NCBI RefSeq assembly: GCF_002165305.2
Contig: NZ_CP032286.1
Location: forward strand, 2,046,001-2,110,000
Reading direction: 5' to 3'
Source of the DNA: Acinetobacter sp. WCHA55
Lineage (GTDB): Bacteria; Pseudomonadota; Gammaproteobacteria; Pseudomonadales; Moraxellaceae
DNA: 64,000 nt
Position numbers and translations under genes: made by a program. How positions within the stretch are numbered: the first letter of the stretch is position 1; each line of letters begins with the position of its first letter. Shown one piece after another: positions 20,005 to 29,211 of the stretch. The notes beneath the pieces were generated by a model that was not told the DNA's origin, searched no databases, and saw only the letters and a list, made by a program, of their open reading frames with translations.

Positions 20005-20463
20005 TCAAATTGCTGTTTTAAACGTCTTCAGCGTTTGCAATTTCGAGACATCGGGACGCTCTGCGCCTTTATAAATACAATAGTATTTAAATGCGCTGTC
20101 CAAACTCACGTCTAAACTTTTTCCTTCAGCAACAGACCAAACTTTTGAATGATTACTGCCTGATAAAGCACTGCCTGACAACTGATACAAATACAGATCA
20201 TGCTCTCGCTTCACAGTCTTTTTAAGAGTACTCGCTGACTGTCCGGAAAGGAGCTGACAAGGACTGTTGACCAGCCAACGCTCACTAAACCAAAGTTGTA
20301 ATAAATCACCCAAATACAAGTCTGTACAACCGACTGGCCAGACATCAATATAGGCAGACTCTACTGGAGTATAGTATTGTTCAGGGTTTGAAATAATAGA
20401 CAGATACTGATCTTGATAATCAGATAGGTTTGTAAAAATATCGGAAATGGTAAGCGTATTCAT
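20005..20463 (-). CDS. hypothetical protein
   Basis: This is a 152-residue protein that I do not recognise. It has no transmembrane helix or signal peptide, many Tyr, Leu and Ser residues, and three cysteines (VGCTD, SPCQL, YYCIY). I choose the ATG at 20463 because GGAG lies 7 bases upstream; the open frame runs 12 codons further but that part has no such site. The segment AYIDVWPVGCTDLYLGDLLQLWF looks like a folded core. It converges on the thioesterase gene and has no same-strand partner. Confidence 0.65.
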   Translation of the reverse strand: MNTLTISDIFTNLSDYQDQYLSIISNPEQYYTPVESAYIDVWPVGCTDLYLGDLLQLWFSERWLVNSPCQLLSGQSASTLKKTVKREHDLYLYQLSGSALSGSNHSKVWSVAEGKSLDVSLDSAFKYYCIYKGAERPDVSKLQTLKTFKTAI

Positions 20464-20675
20464 TCGCTTTCTCCTGTTTAGCCATTTTAGTGCTGGCAAG
20501 TTGGTTATAAATCCACACTGTTTAAGTTTTCACTTAAACGCTCTGTTGTTAAAATCAGACTATCAATGACGTTTCCACATTGCAAGCACTTCAATACGAT
20601 TTTTTTAAAAAATGATTTTTTTGCTCAAATAAAAAGCATCCAATATAAAAATGGCAACAACATGACATTTTAGAC

Positions 20676-20703
20676 TTGACCCACTATAAAATGTCCTTAT
20701 AAT
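20676..20703 (+). promoter_or_regulatory. sigma-70 promoter of tRNA-Asn
   Basis: TTGACC (20676-20681) and a perfect TATAAT (20698-20703) separated by 16 bp, ending 11 bp before the mature tRNA. This is a near-consensus promoter. Confidence 0.85.
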
Positions 20704-20714
20704 CGCATTCAGAT

Positions 20715-20790
20715 TCTCCAATAGCTCAGTCGGTAGAGCGACGGACTGTTAATCCGCAGGTCCCTGGTTCGAGCCCAGGTTGGAGAGCCA
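20715..20790 (+). tRNA. tRNA-Asn (anticodon GTT)
   Basis: A 76-base cloverleaf. Acceptor TCTCCAA (20715-20721) pairs with TTGGAGA (20780-20786), then discriminator G and an encoded CCA (20788-20790). The D arm is AGCTCAGTCGGTAGAGC, the anticodon loop reads CTGTTAA with GTT, and the T arm contains GGTTCGAGCCC. It has its own promoter and terminator and is not part of a cluster. Confidence 0.98.
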
Positions 20791-20797
20791 AATTCTA

Positions 20798-20833
20798 GAA
20801 AACCCACACTATATGTCGTGGGTTTTCTTTTTT
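20798..20833 (+). terminator. terminator after tRNA-Asn
   Basis: GAAAACCCAC (20798-20807) pairs with GTGGGTTTTC (20818-20827), followed by TTTTTTTC. Confidence 0.93.
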
Positions 20834-21007
20834 TCTACACCTTAAAAACTTCACCACTTAAGAGATAAATCCCGCAGCTACGCTCAATGAAAAACCAGAA
20901 CTAGACCACTCTCGAAAAATAACTTATCTTAAAAATACCCAAACATGATTCACAAGAAAAATCATGAGCACATCGCAGCAACTGAAATGAAAAAATGAGA
21001 AGGATAA

Positions 21008-21247
21008 ATTACAGGTGAATTATCAGAGCAATTAAGTCATATCTCGGAAATTTTGCAAAATACGCTTTCTGATGCAACAATTTTTCATGATGTACAATGG
21101 TGGAACGCGGAAGACATGAAAAAGTACAAAAAATCATCGTCAAAATCTCTAGGCACCCCTACTCAAACAACTCATTCCTCTGACTCATATTTCGCGATTT
21201 TATTGAAAGAAATTACAGCTCCCCATACATTACCTCCATTTCTTTAA
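21008..21247 (+). pseudogene. possible decayed gene fragment downstream of tRNA-Asn
   Basis: The frame from 21008 to the stop at 21247 encodes about 79 residues with protein-like composition in its first half (ELSEQLSHISEIL, then VQWWNAEDMKKY). The only starts are TTG or similar; there is no ribosome binding site. Upstream, an ATG at about 20965 with MSTSQQLK soon meets a stop in another frame. I read this as the end of a lost gene or integration remnant, but it could be noise. I do not recognise the protein. Confidence 0.3.
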
Positions 21248-21249
21248 TT

Positions 21250-21281
21250 AAAAGCCCAATCAATAAAGATCGGGCTTTTTA
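21250..21281 (-). terminator. terminator after miaE
   Basis: AAAAGCCC-AATC and GATC-GGGCTTTT pair with one mismatch, with a T-run on each strand; it ends the long minus-strand housekeeping run. Confidence 0.8.
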
Positions 21282-21346
21282 ATGAGTCAAGGCTATCCAC
21301 AGTAAGAATCTGCAACTTCAAACAGTAACATTCACCCGCGTTATTC

Positions 21347-22006
21347 TTAAGCCGCTTCCGCAGGCACACCACTATGGAAACGGAACACATCATCAGGTGT
21401 GCTAATCAGATCTTTTTCAACAGTACGAATATGGTCAATACGGGCTTGAATATCTTCTTTCGGATTTTTCAATTTCCCCGTTTGCGCAACCTCTAAAGCC
21501 AAAGCCAAATAGTCTTCAAAATGGCGTGATTCAGACTTTAACAAGTAGCGATAGTAACGACCTAATTCATCATCCACCAAAGGTGCTAACGCATAAAAAC
21601 GCTCACATGAACGTGCTTCAACAAAGGCACCAATGATTAAAATATCAATTAAAGCCTCAGGCTCATAAGTCCGCACTTCTTTACGTAAACCACCCGCATA
21701 ACGCCCAGCACTCAGATTACTCCACTCTAGCCCGCGCTTTTTCATAAATTCAAGCATTTGCTCATAATGCAGCATCTCTTCACGAACCAGTTGTGCAAGC
21801 TTGACTTGTAAGTCGGTAAAGAAGCTATACCGAAACATCAGGTTCATCGCTGTACCTGCAGCTTTCTTCTCACAATTCGCGTGGTCTTGCATTAGCACAT
21901 CAAGATTATTCAGGGCTTCAACTAACCAAGCTTTTGGTGTTTCACAGCCCAAGAAATCCATGACGGGCTTCATGAGTTCATCATAATTGATATTCGACAT
22001 ATTCAA
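21347..22006 (-). CDS. miaE: tRNA-(ms2io6A)-hydroxylase MiaE
   Basis: This is a 219-residue diiron protein of ferritin-like fold. The iron-binding pattern is seen in REEMLHYEQM (ExxH), EARSCERFY, and SESRHFEDYL. MiaE hydroxylates the isopentenyl group of 2-methylthio-isopentenyladenosine at tRNA position 37, using oxygen. It is the last gene of the minus-strand run, 18 bp after pdxJ. Two starts are possible (ATG at 22006 or 22000). A terminator follows. Confidence 0.9.
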   Translation of the reverse strand: MNMSNINYDELMKPVMDFLGCETPKAWLVEALNNLDVLMQDHANCEKKAAGTAMNLMFRYSFFTDLQVKLAQLVREEMLHYEQMLEFMKKRGLEWSNLSAGRYAGGLRKEVRTYEPEALIDILIIGAFVEARSCERFYALAPLVDDELGRYYRYLLKSESRHFEDYLALALEVAQTGKLKNPKEDIQARIDHIRTVEKDLISTPDDVFRFHSGVPAEAA

Positions 22007-22024
22007 ATCTTAAAAACTTTAAAA

Positions 22025-22750
22025 TTAACGTGCAGCTTTAATCACTGCTTTCATTTCACGTACAGCTTGTTCCAAGCCGACAAAAATAGCATCGGCAATT
22101 AGGGAATGTCCGATGTTTAATTCATGAATCTGTGGAATTTTCGCAATTGGTGTTACATTTTCAAGGTTGAGTCCATGCCCAGCATTCACCACTAAACCTT
22201 TTGATGCTGCATATTCAGCACCTTTTACAATACGGTCAAGCTCATGTTGCTGAGCTTCAGGTGTTTCTGCATCAGCATAAGCACCTGTATGAATCTCAAT
22301 GGTTGGTGCACCGCAAGCAACTGCTGCATCAATTTGTGCAAAGTCAGCATCAATAAACAATGACACATCACAGCCAATCTCAGTCAAGGCTTGAGTCGCC
22401 GCTTTGACATCGTCAAAATGCCCAACCACATCTAAACCACCTTCAGTCGTCACTTCTTGGCGTTTTTCAGGAACAAAACATACATGGTGCGGTTTGATTT
22501 CTTTCGCAAATGCAATCATTTCATCTGTAACTGCAAGTTCCAAATTCATACGCGTTTTAAGCGCTGGACGCATACGACGTACATCATCATCCTGAATATG
22601 ACGACGGTCTTCTCGTAGATGCAAAGTAATACCTTCTGCACCTGCTTGCTCGCAGATCAGAGCTGCATTGACTGGATCTGGATAAGACGTTCCACGCGCT
22701 TGTCGTAAAGTTGCCACATGGTCAATATTTACACCAAGTAATGCAGCCAT
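22025..22750 (-). CDS. pdxJ: pyridoxine 5'-phosphate synthase
   Basis: This is a 241-residue PdxJ TIM barrel of normal length. It opens [23 protein letters not shown], the family signature with catalytic His and Arg residues, then [19 protein letters not shown], and GHGLNLEN for phosphate binding. It condenses 1-deoxyxylulose 5-phosphate with 3-amino-1-hydroxyacetone phosphate to give PNP in vitamin B6 synthesis. It lies 13 bp after recO, the conserved recO-pdxJ order. Confidence 0.97.
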   Translation of the reverse strand: MAALLGVNIDHVATLRQARGTSYPDPVNAALICEQAGAEGITLHLREDRRHIQDDDVRRMRPALKTRMNLELAVTDEMIAFAKEIKPHHVCFVPEKRQEVTTEGGLDVVGHFDDVKAATQALTEIGCDVSLFIDADFAQIDAAVACGAPTIEIHTGAYADAETPEAQQHELDRIVKGAEYAASKGLVVNAGHGLNLENVTPIAKIPQIHELNIGHSLIADAIFVGLEQAVREMKAVIKAAR

Positions 22751-22763
22751 ATTTATTTCCTAA

Positions 22764-23474
22764 TTACGATTGAGTTTGAGTGTTCTGAATCCACAACTGA
22801 CGACTTTTTAAGGGACGCTCGCCCAACAATGAACTGATCATTTGTCGATACAACTTGGTTAGCAATTGTAACTGTTCCAAACCAAAATCCCTACCCTTTT
22901 CATATTGGCACATGCTTAAAATTTGCTGTCCATTTAAAGTCGCTCGTGAGGCTTGCGCAGTAGGAATGAAGCCTTCATTCAACTGAAAAATATAGTTAAG
23001 CGAGGCTTGGATTTCAAGTTGATTAGCATCGGTCGAAAAATCTAAAGCATAACCCAAGTCTTCCAGCAGTTCGTGCTCAAACTGTCTTAGAATTTGTTTT
23101 AAAAAGTGATTAGGATTCTCTTGTTGCGCCAGTTGTTGTAATTGCGTTAGCGTATGCGCATACTGAGCAAAACTTTGCTCCATTTGTACTTCGAGTGGGC
23201 ATAGCCTGAATAGAATTTCATTGAGATAAAAACCTGAAAAAAAGGCATCCCCAAAGAAAAAAATCGGCTGATTCACAATTTCAAGTTTTGTAAAGTTTTT
23301 GAGTTCAGATTTACCCGATGCCTGTAAACAAATCGGCTGATATTGTGGTGGTGGCGTTTGTCTTAAAATACCATCAACTCGCCCATGCTCTTGGGTAAAT
23401 AAATGCACAATATGACTACGTTCACGGTATTTTCTATGGTGAATTAAATAACCATGCAGTACTTCATTACGCAT
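22764..23474 (-). CDS. recO: DNA repair protein RecO
   Basis: This is a 236-residue RecO. An N-terminal OB fold (LIHHRKYRERSHIVHLFTQEHG, then GILRQTPP) is followed by a helical C-terminal domain (FYLNEILFRL, LLEDLGYALDF). RecO anneals SSB-coated single strands and loads RecA with RecR in gap repair. The zinc cysteines found in Deinococcus-type RecO are not evident, as usual in gammaproteobacteria. It lies between a small lipoprotein gene and pdxJ with only 10-13 bp gaps. Confidence 0.93.
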   Translation of the reverse strand: MRNEVLHGYLIHHRKYRERSHIVHLFTQEHGRVDGILRQTPPPQYQPICLQASGKSELKNFTKLEIVNQPIFFFGDAFFSGFYLNEILFRLCPLEVQMEQSFAQYAHTLTQLQQLAQQENPNHFLKQILRQFEHELLEDLGYALDFSTDANQLEIQASLNYIFQLNEGFIPTAQASRATLNGQQILSMCQYEKGRDFGLEQLQLLTKLYRQMISSLLGERPLKSRQLWIQNTQTQS

Positions 23475-23484
23475 GAGAAATTAA

Positions 23485-23682
23485 CTAATCTTTTTTATCT
23501 TTATTATTCTGTTCGCTGTCTTCATCATCCCCATCTGGGATAACAGCACCAACCACTGCTGCAGTTCCTTTTACCACGCCTTTTGTGGTTTTATAAGCAA
23601 TCTTTACAGGAACGGTGACGATCTTGTGTATACAACCTTGCAAAAATAACATACAAGCTATTACTGCGAACACTTTGACCAT
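23485..23682 (-). CDS. small lipoprotein
   Basis: This is a 65-residue protein with a signal peptide ending in the lipobox LQG-C (lipidated C17). The mature part is about 49 residues: a basic, valine-rich stretch (VTVPVKIAYKTTKGVVKGTAAVVGAVIPDG) and an acidic, Asn/Lys-rich tail. It is of a small lipoprotein type common in Acinetobacter; its role is unknown. It interrupts the usual era-recO adjacency, with 35 bp to era and 10 bp to recO, so it is probably co-transcribed with them. Confidence 0.82.
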   Translation of the reverse strand: MVKVFAVIACMLFLQGCIHKIVTVPVKIAYKTTKGVVKGTAAVVGAVIPDGDDEDSEQNNKDKKD

Positions 23683-23717
23683 AACACCATCCCTATTAAA
23701 ATTTGTTTTCTTAAAAC

Positions 23718-24746
23718 TTAGATATCGCTATAACCCAAGCTTTTCAATGCACGTTCATCATCAGACCAACCACCTTTCACTTTAACCCAAAGTGTTAGCA
23801 TGATCTTTTCTTCAAACATTTTTTCCATATCGATACGAGCATCCATACCAATTTTTTTAAGCTTAGCGCCTTTTTCACCAATCACAATCGCTTTTTGGCC
23901 TGGACGGTCTACAAAAATCGTTGCATCAATATACGTACATGCTGGTTTTGGACGACCTGTTTTTTCATTCACCGTTGCTTCTTCAGTCTTAAACGACTCA
24001 ATTTGCACGGTTAAATCATAAGGTAGTTCTTCACCTAACTGACGCATAATCTTTTCACGGATAATTTCTGATGCCAAGAAACGCTCAGAACGATCTGTCA
24101 GTTGATCCAATGAATACATCGGTGGTTGGAAAGGTAAATATTTTTCGATGGTATCGCGCAGATGGTCTAAGTTTGCACCACGTAGTGCAGAAACAGGAAC
24201 AATCTCCGCAAAATTCATTAATTTTGCACGTTCTTGAATTAAAGGTAATGCATGGTTTTTATTTTCAAGCGTATCAATTTTATTGATCACAAGAATCACT
24301 GGCATCTCAGCATTTTTGAGTTTTTCCAAAACGAGCTCATCATTTTGAGTCCACTTGTCTGCATCTAGAACAAACAATACCAAGTTAACATCACGCAATG
24401 CAGAAGATGCAGCACGATTCATCATTTTATTGATGGCACGCACTTCTTTTTTGTGCATCCCTGGAGTATCAACAAATACTGCTTGAGATTTTTCACGTGA
24501 ATCAATTCCAACGATCTTATGACGTGTGGTTTGAGGTTTACGGGAAGTAATCGATAATTTTTGACCCAATAAGTGATTCATCAACGTAGACTTCCCTACG
24601 TTTGGACGACCAACAATTGCCACAAAGCCGCTACGAAAATCCGTTGGAATTTCTGTGCCTTGTTCGCTAAAAAACTGGCTAATTAAATCATTACTGTCGC
24701 TTTGCGACTCGTGATCAGCATCGATGTGATCGGAAGAATTTGACAT
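23718..24746 (-). CDS. era: GTPase Era
   Basis: This is a 342-residue Era, about 40 longer than the usual 300. The extra residues are an N-terminal acidic, Ser/Asp-rich lead (1-37). The G domain has P-loop GRPNVGKS (46-53), DTPGMH and NKID; the C-terminal KH domain has VIGEKGAKLKKIG. Era binds the 3' end of 16S rRNA and checks 30S assembly at the membrane face. It lies 6 bp after rnc, the conserved rnc-era pair. The lead is probably real, as no closer start with a good site is obvious. Confidence 0.96.
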   Translation of the reverse strand: MSNSSDHIDADHESQSDSNDLISQFFSEQGTEIPTDFRSGFVAIVGRPNVGKSTLMNHLLGQKLSITSRKPQTTRHKIVGIDSREKSQAVFVDTPGMHKKEVRAINKMMNRAASSALRDVNLVLFVLDADKWTQNDELVLEKLKNAEMPVILVINKIDTLENKNHALPLIQERAKLMNFAEIVPVSALRGANLDHLRDTIEKYLPFQPPMYSLDQLTDRSERFLASEIIREKIMRQLGEELPYDLTVQIESFKTEEATVNEKTGRPKPACTYIDATIFVDRPGQKAIVIGEKGAKLKKIGMDARIDMEKMFEEKIMLTLWVKVKGGWSDDERALKSLGYSDI

Positions 24747-24752
24747 GGCAGA

Positions 24753-25445
24753 TTACTGCTCCAAAAGTTTTAAAATATCCGCCGCGGCAGCTTGTTCAGC
24801 AAAACGACGGCTGGTGCCTTCACCCATTACAACAGACAATCCATCCACTTTACATTCCACTTTGAAATGCTGATTGGGTGCATCGCCTTGAATATCCACT
24901 ACATCATAAACAGGGAGAGCTTTTTTTCGTGCCTGAAGATATTCTTGCAAACGAGATTTAGGATCTTTAAGTTGATCGGTTGGCTCGATATGGTCCAAAT
25001 ATGGCTCATACCATTTTAACACAATCGGCTCTAACACCGTTAAATCACTACAATCCACATAGATTGCACCAATAATCGACTCAACTGTATCTGCAAGAAT
25101 GGACTCGCGATGATGTCCACCTGATTTTAACTCACCTGTACTTAAAATGAGTGACTGGCTTAGCTTTAAATCATTTGCAATTTTACCTAAGGCCTCCTGA
25201 CGAACCAAGGTTGCACGCATACGCGTTAAACGCCCTTCATTTTCAGTTGGATAAGCTTTATAGAGATAATTTGCAATAATCATCCCTAACAAAGAATCGC
25301 CTAGAAACTCTAGGCGCTCATAGTTGTATTTATGGCTCACCGATCGGTGGGTCAGTGCAAGCTGAAGTAATTCAGGTTGTTTAAACTGATAACCGATACG
25401 GCTCGCTAAGCGGGCTTCACTTAGCTTGGACTGAGCTTTGATCAA
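24753..25445 (-). CDS. rnc: ribonuclease III
   Basis: This is a 230-residue RNase III. The signature ERLEFLGDSLLGM lies in the nuclease domain, with later Glu/Asp ligands (ADTVESIIGAIY). A C-terminal double-stranded RNA binding domain follows (KSRLQEYLQ to RRFAEQAAAADILKLL). It processes rRNA and mRNA. Its ATG lies inside the 3' end of the DUF4845 gene (29-nt overlap) and no other start fits the conserved N-terminus, so translation is probably coupled. RNase III commonly controls its own operon mRNA. Confidence 0.96.
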   Translation of the reverse strand: MIKAQSKLSEARLASRIGYQFKQPELLQLALTHRSVSHKYNYERLEFLGDSLLGMIIANYLYKAYPTENEGRLTRMRATLVRQEALGKIANDLKLSQSLILSTGELKSGGHHRESILADTVESIIGAIYVDCSDLTVLEPIVLKWYEPYLDHIEPTDQLKDPKSRLQEYLQARKKALPVYDVVDIQGDAPNQHFKVECKVDGLSVVMGEGTSRRFAEQAAAADILKLLEQ

Positions 25446-25791
25446 AACTTTTCTCGAACTTTAATACTAAATCTATATTCAGTAAGAAGGGTTTTCTTAC
25501 CTCATACTCCTTTTTCACCTGCAACCCTTCGGTATTGGTGACCTGCATAATTTCTTTAATCTTCACATCACGAATACCATTCATTTCCAGACGTTTTGAA
25601 AGCTGGCTCTCAAACTCCGCGGGCTGAATATTTTTCGGGCTACTTTGAAATACTTCCTCAATTTGGCTATTGATCATCCGATCATCAAAATAGGGAGCCC
25701 AAACTGCAATTGCTACTTTCGCCATAAATGCAAACCCCATGATTGCAAATAAAATGGCGATATAAGATGCCCCTTGTTGATTCTTACGCAT
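25417..25791 (-). CDS. DUF4845 protein
   Basis: This is a 124-residue protein with one N-terminal transmembrane helix (about 7-28, IAILFAIMGFAFMAKVAIAVWAPYF) and a small soluble domain with conserved YFDDRMINSQIEEVFQS. DUF4845 proteins lie between lepB and rnc in many beta- and gammaproteobacteria; the function is unknown. It overlaps rnc by 29 nt and lies 21 bp after lepB. The N-terminal segment resembles a pilin-like anchor. Confidence 0.92.
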   Translation of the reverse strand: MRKNQQGASYIAILFAIMGFAFMAKVAIAVWAPYFDDRMINSQIEEVFQSSPKNIQPAEFESQLSKRLEMNGIRDVKIKEIMQVTNTEGLQVKKEYEVRKPFLLNIDLVLKFEKSFDQSSVQAK

Positions 25792-25812
25792 TTTTTATTT
25801 TCCGAATCGATA

Positions 25813-26640
25813 TTAGTCTATGCTACCGTTACGGTTAAATGACGGTAACTTAAAGCCAGGCTCTTTATGCATCCAAATATAAAATGCACGACCTGTTAGG
25901 TTCTGTTCAGGAACCATTCCCCAAAAACGACTGTCAGCACTTTGGTCACGATTATCCCCCATCGCAAAGTACTCACCCTCTTTTACTTTCACTTCCCAAT
26001 ATAAACCATTTTCAGCAGAGTATTTACCATTTTCTACAAAGTTAATATACGGTGCTTGGCGTGCCACATTAACACCTTCTAACTCGCGCATGGTAAAGGT
26101 ATGCTTACCAATGGTTTCTTTGTGATATATCGAGGTTGGTGTATCCAAACTATCTTTTTCACGACTAAACTCAACGGGAACTTTAGCCACTTTTTGACCA
26201 TTAATGGTTAATTGACCATGATCAAAAACAATGTGATCGCCTGGAATACCTACCACACGTTTGATATAGCTAATCGTCGGTTGCGGTGGATAACGGAAGA
26301 CAATCACATCGCCACGCTCAGGCTCACCCACATCAATCACTTTTTTATTCACAATCGGCAGACGCACACCATAGTCAAACTTGTTGACCAAGATGAAGTC
26401 ACCTGTTTCTAAAGTCGGCACCATCGAGTCCGAAGGAATATTAAAAGGTTCATAAAAGAATGAACGTAAGCATAGAACGATTGCGAGGACTGGCCAGAAA
26501 TCATAAGCCCAAGTAATGACAAAATTTTCATTCCCCTTGCCTTTTGTCGCTCGCTGCTTGAATACAAACTTATCAAGCAACCACACCAAAAAGAATATGA
26601 GCGTGACAGGAACAAGTATCAAATTAAAATCAAAATCCAT
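25813..26640 (-). CDS. lepB: signal peptidase I
   Basis: This is a 275-residue type I signal peptidase. Two hydrophobic segments (about 5-24 and 45-62) anchor it. The catalytic Ser72 is in IPSDSMVPTL and the general base Lys127 is in YIKRVVGIPGD; the later box MGDNRDQSADSRFWG is also present. It cleaves signal peptides of exported proteins at the outer face of the inner membrane. It lies 20 bp after lepA, the conserved lepA-lepB order. Confidence 0.97.
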   Translation of the reverse strand: MDFDFNLILVPVTLIFFLVWLLDKFVFKQRATKGKGNENFVITWAYDFWPVLAIVLCLRSFFYEPFNIPSDSMVPTLETGDFILVNKFDYGVRLPIVNKKVIDVGEPERGDVIVFRYPPQPTISYIKRVVGIPGDHIVFDHGQLTINGQKVAKVPVEFSREKDSLDTPTSIYHKETIGKHTFTMRELEGVNVARQAPYINFVENGKYSAENGLYWEVKVKEGEYFAMGDNRDQSADSRFWGMVPEQNLTGRAFYIWMHKEPGFKLPSFNRNGSID

Positions 26641-26660
26641 GGGCTTATATTCCTACCTTT

Positions 26661-28478
26661 TTATCTTTCTACTTTCAACACAGCCAAGAACGCTTCTTGT
26701 GGAATTTCTACACTTCCCACTTGCTTCATACGTTTCTTACCTTCTTTTTGCTTCGATAGCAGTTTCTTCTTACGAGAAACATCGCCACCATAACATTTCG
26801 CCAATACGTTTTTACGCATCGCTTTTACAGTGGAACGAGCAATAATTTGTGCACCAATGGCCGCTTGAATCGCTACATCAAACATTTGACGTGGAATCAA
26901 ATCTTTCATTTTTTCAACCAGTGCGATACCACGGTGACGCGCATCTTGACGGTGACAAATCATTGCCAAGGCATCAACTTTATCGCCATTGATTAGAACA
27001 TCAACTTTGACCAATGATGAACTTTCAAAGCGAACAAAGTTATAATCGAGCGATGCAAAACCGCGTGAACACGACTTCAACTTATCAAAGAAATCCATCA
27101 CCACTTCCGCCATTGGAATTTCAAAAGTGATCGAAACTTGGTTGGCCATAAACTTCATGTCTTTTTGCACACCACGGCGCTCTACACATAAAGTCATAAC
27201 ATTACCTAGATACTCTTGCGGTACAAGGATATGGCACTCGGCAATCGGCTCGCGTAGATCTTCGACTGTTGAACCGTCTGGCATTTTTGATGGGCTATCG
27301 ATATAAATCGTTTCACCATTCTTCATCACCGCTTCGTAAATCACTGTCGGTGCAGATGAAATGAGGTCTAAATCATACTCACGCTCTAAACGCTCTTGCA
27401 CGATTTCCATGTGTAGCATGCCTAAGAAGCCACAACGGAAGCCAAAACCTAAAGCATCTGAGCTTTCAGGTTCAAAGAATAATGCAGAGTCATTGATCTG
27501 AAGTTTATGCAAAGCTTCACGGAACGGTTCAAATTCACTTGAATCAATCGGGAACAAACCTGCATACACCTGTGGCTTCACTTTTTTAAAGCCTGGCAAA
27601 GTTTTAACTTCTGGTGTGCTTGCAAGGGTAATTGTATCACCCACTGGCGCACCAAAAATGTCTTTAATCCCTGCAATAACGAAACCAACTTCACCCGCTT
27701 CAAGGATGTCTGTTTCGGTATGTTTAGGATTAAAAATACCCACAGAAGTAATAATGTGTGTTTGGCCTGTTGATTTCATCAACATCTTGTCGCCCTTACG
27801 CACACGACCTTCTTTCACACGCACTAACGAAACCACGCCCAAGTAGTTATCAAACCAAGAGTCGATAATCAAAGCTTGTAATGGCGCACTACGATCACCC
27901 GTAGGTGCAGGAATGACATTAACTAGGGTTTCTAAAACGCTCTCAATCCCAAGACCTGTTTTTGCCGAACAGGTCGGTGCTTCAGTTGCTTCAATACCAA
28001 TAATGTCTTCAATTTCTTGAATCACACGTTCAGGCTCAGCCTGTGGTAAATCAATTTTATTGAGCACAGGAAGGACTTCGAGACCTTGCTCAATAGCGGT
28101 ATAGCAGTTCGCAACCGACTGTGCTTCCACACCTTGCGCCGCATCTACAACCAACAATGCACCTTCACATGCTGCCAATGAGCGTGACACTTCATATGAA
28201 AAGTCGACGTGCCCTGGTGTATCAATAAAGTTCAATTGATACTCTTGACCATTTGGATGGGTGTAATACAAAGTAACCGACGCAGCTTTAATGGTAATAC
28301 CACGCTCACGTTCAAGCTCCATGGAGTCAAGTACTTGTGCTTGCATTTCACGATCTTGCAAACCACCACAGGTTTGAATAAAGCGGTCAGCGAGCGTTGA
28401 CTTCCCGTGGTCAATGTGAGCAATAATACTGAAATTACGGATATTTTTAATATCAACAGATTTTTTAGCTTGCGCCAT
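26661..28478 (-). CDS. lepA: elongation factor 4 (LepA)
   Basis: This is a 605-residue translational GTPase. G motifs are [13 protein letters not shown] (P-loop), DTPGHVDF and NKIDLP. The C-terminal LepA-specific domain ends in [27 protein letters not shown]. It acts on stalled or mis-set ribosomes. It is the first gene of the minus-strand run lepA-lepB-DUF4845-rnc-era-lipoprotein-recO-pdxJ-miaE, all with gaps of less than 40 bp; the promoter probably lies in the 145 bp upstream. Confidence 0.98.
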   Translation of the reverse strand: MAQAKKSVDIKNIRNFSIIAHIDHGKSTLADRFIQTCGGLQDREMQAQVLDSMELERERGITIKAASVTLYYTHPNGQEYQLNFIDTPGHVDFSYEVSRSLAACEGALLVVDAAQGVEAQSVANCYTAIEQGLEVLPVLNKIDLPQAEPERVIQEIEDIIGIEATEAPTCSAKTGLGIESVLETLVNVIPAPTGDRSAPLQALIIDSWFDNYLGVVSLVRVKEGRVRKGDKMLMKSTGQTHIITSVGIFNPKHTETDILEAGEVGFVIAGIKDIFGAPVGDTITLASTPEVKTLPGFKKVKPQVYAGLFPIDSSEFEPFREALHKLQINDSALFFEPESSDALGFGFRCGFLGMLHMEIVQERLEREYDLDLISSAPTVIYEAVMKNGETIYIDSPSKMPDGSTVEDLREPIAECHILVPQEYLGNVMTLCVERRGVQKDMKFMANQVSITFEIPMAEVVMDFFDKLKSCSRGFASLDYNFVRFESSSLVKVDVLINGDKVDALAMICHRQDARHRGIALVEKMKDLIPRQMFDVAIQAAIGAQIIARSTVKAMRKNVLAKCYGGDVSRKKKLLSKQKEGKKRMKQVGSVEIPQEAFLAVLKVER

Positions 28479-28623
28479 GGGCTACCTTGAACAAAATGAA
28501 ACGTTATGCAGACAAATTTCGATGCACAACAAAAGCCGAATAGAAATTGCGAAGGATTATAACAGATGGTTTTTTTAAAGTATCCATATTAATACGCTTC
28601 CTATTCACAACTCTGCTGCTTTT

Positions 28624-29100
28624 TTACGTGTTTTTGCTTTTCACTGGGCTTTTTGAATAATCCATTGAAAAATCCAGAGCATTCACATCTTTTGCAAGCG
28701 GTTGGTAAGCTTGGGTAAAACTGGGTGACATACGTTTCGCACGTCCTGTTTCAATCTCTACGCAAGCCCACTTGGTTTGAGCAACAAATAAAATGCTATT
28801 GTCTTTGGGTCTATAAAACACATATTGGCGTGATGAATATAATGCGTTTATATCGTCAAACCATGTACGTAGGATGATTTCATCCTCCTCAAATGCAGCT
28901 TTTCGGTACTGCACATGATGCTCAACCGCAACCATGGCATGTTTTAACTCGATATATTCTTTTAAGCCCAAACCCAAAGCATCAATATGTGCTGTTGCGA
29001 CATCCTGCATCCAATGCATATAAATTACGTTATTCACATGACCTAACTGGTCGATATGTTCAGCCTGTACCTGAAGTCTTAAGTCAAAAATACTACTCAT
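28624..29100 (-). CDS. acyl-CoA thioesterase, 4HBT hotdog
   Basis: This is a 158-residue hotdog protein of the YbgC/4HBT group. The active-site pattern is AEHIDQLGHVNNVIYMHWMQDVA, with Asp and the HVNN turn. I choose the ATG at 29100, which begins MSSIFDLRLQVQ, because GAG lies 8 bases upstream and the conserved domain starts at once; the open frame runs to 29157. The substrate is unknown. It is downstream of a protease gene with a terminator between them, so it is separately transcribed. Confidence 0.87.
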   Translation of the reverse strand: MSSIFDLRLQVQAEHIDQLGHVNNVIYMHWMQDVATAHIDALGLGLKEYIELKHAMVAVEHHVQYRKAAFEEDEIILRTWFDDINALYSSRQYVFYRPKDNSILFVAQTKWACVEIETGRAKRMSPSFTQAYQPLAKDVNALDFSMDYSKSPVKSKNT

Positions 29101-29180
29101 AAACACTCTATTGAATCTAAATATCCTTATGAAGATGGCAGTGTACGCAAATAACAAACATCATCAAATTGCAAAAAATA

Positions 29181-29207
29181 AAAAACCACTCCGAAGAGTG
29201 GTTTTTT
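29181..29207 (-). terminator. terminator after Deg-type protease gene
   Basis: AAAACCACTC (29181-29190), loop CGAA, GAGTGGTTTT (29195-29204), with T-run on both strands. Confidence 0.9.
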
Positions 29208-29211
29208 TCGC

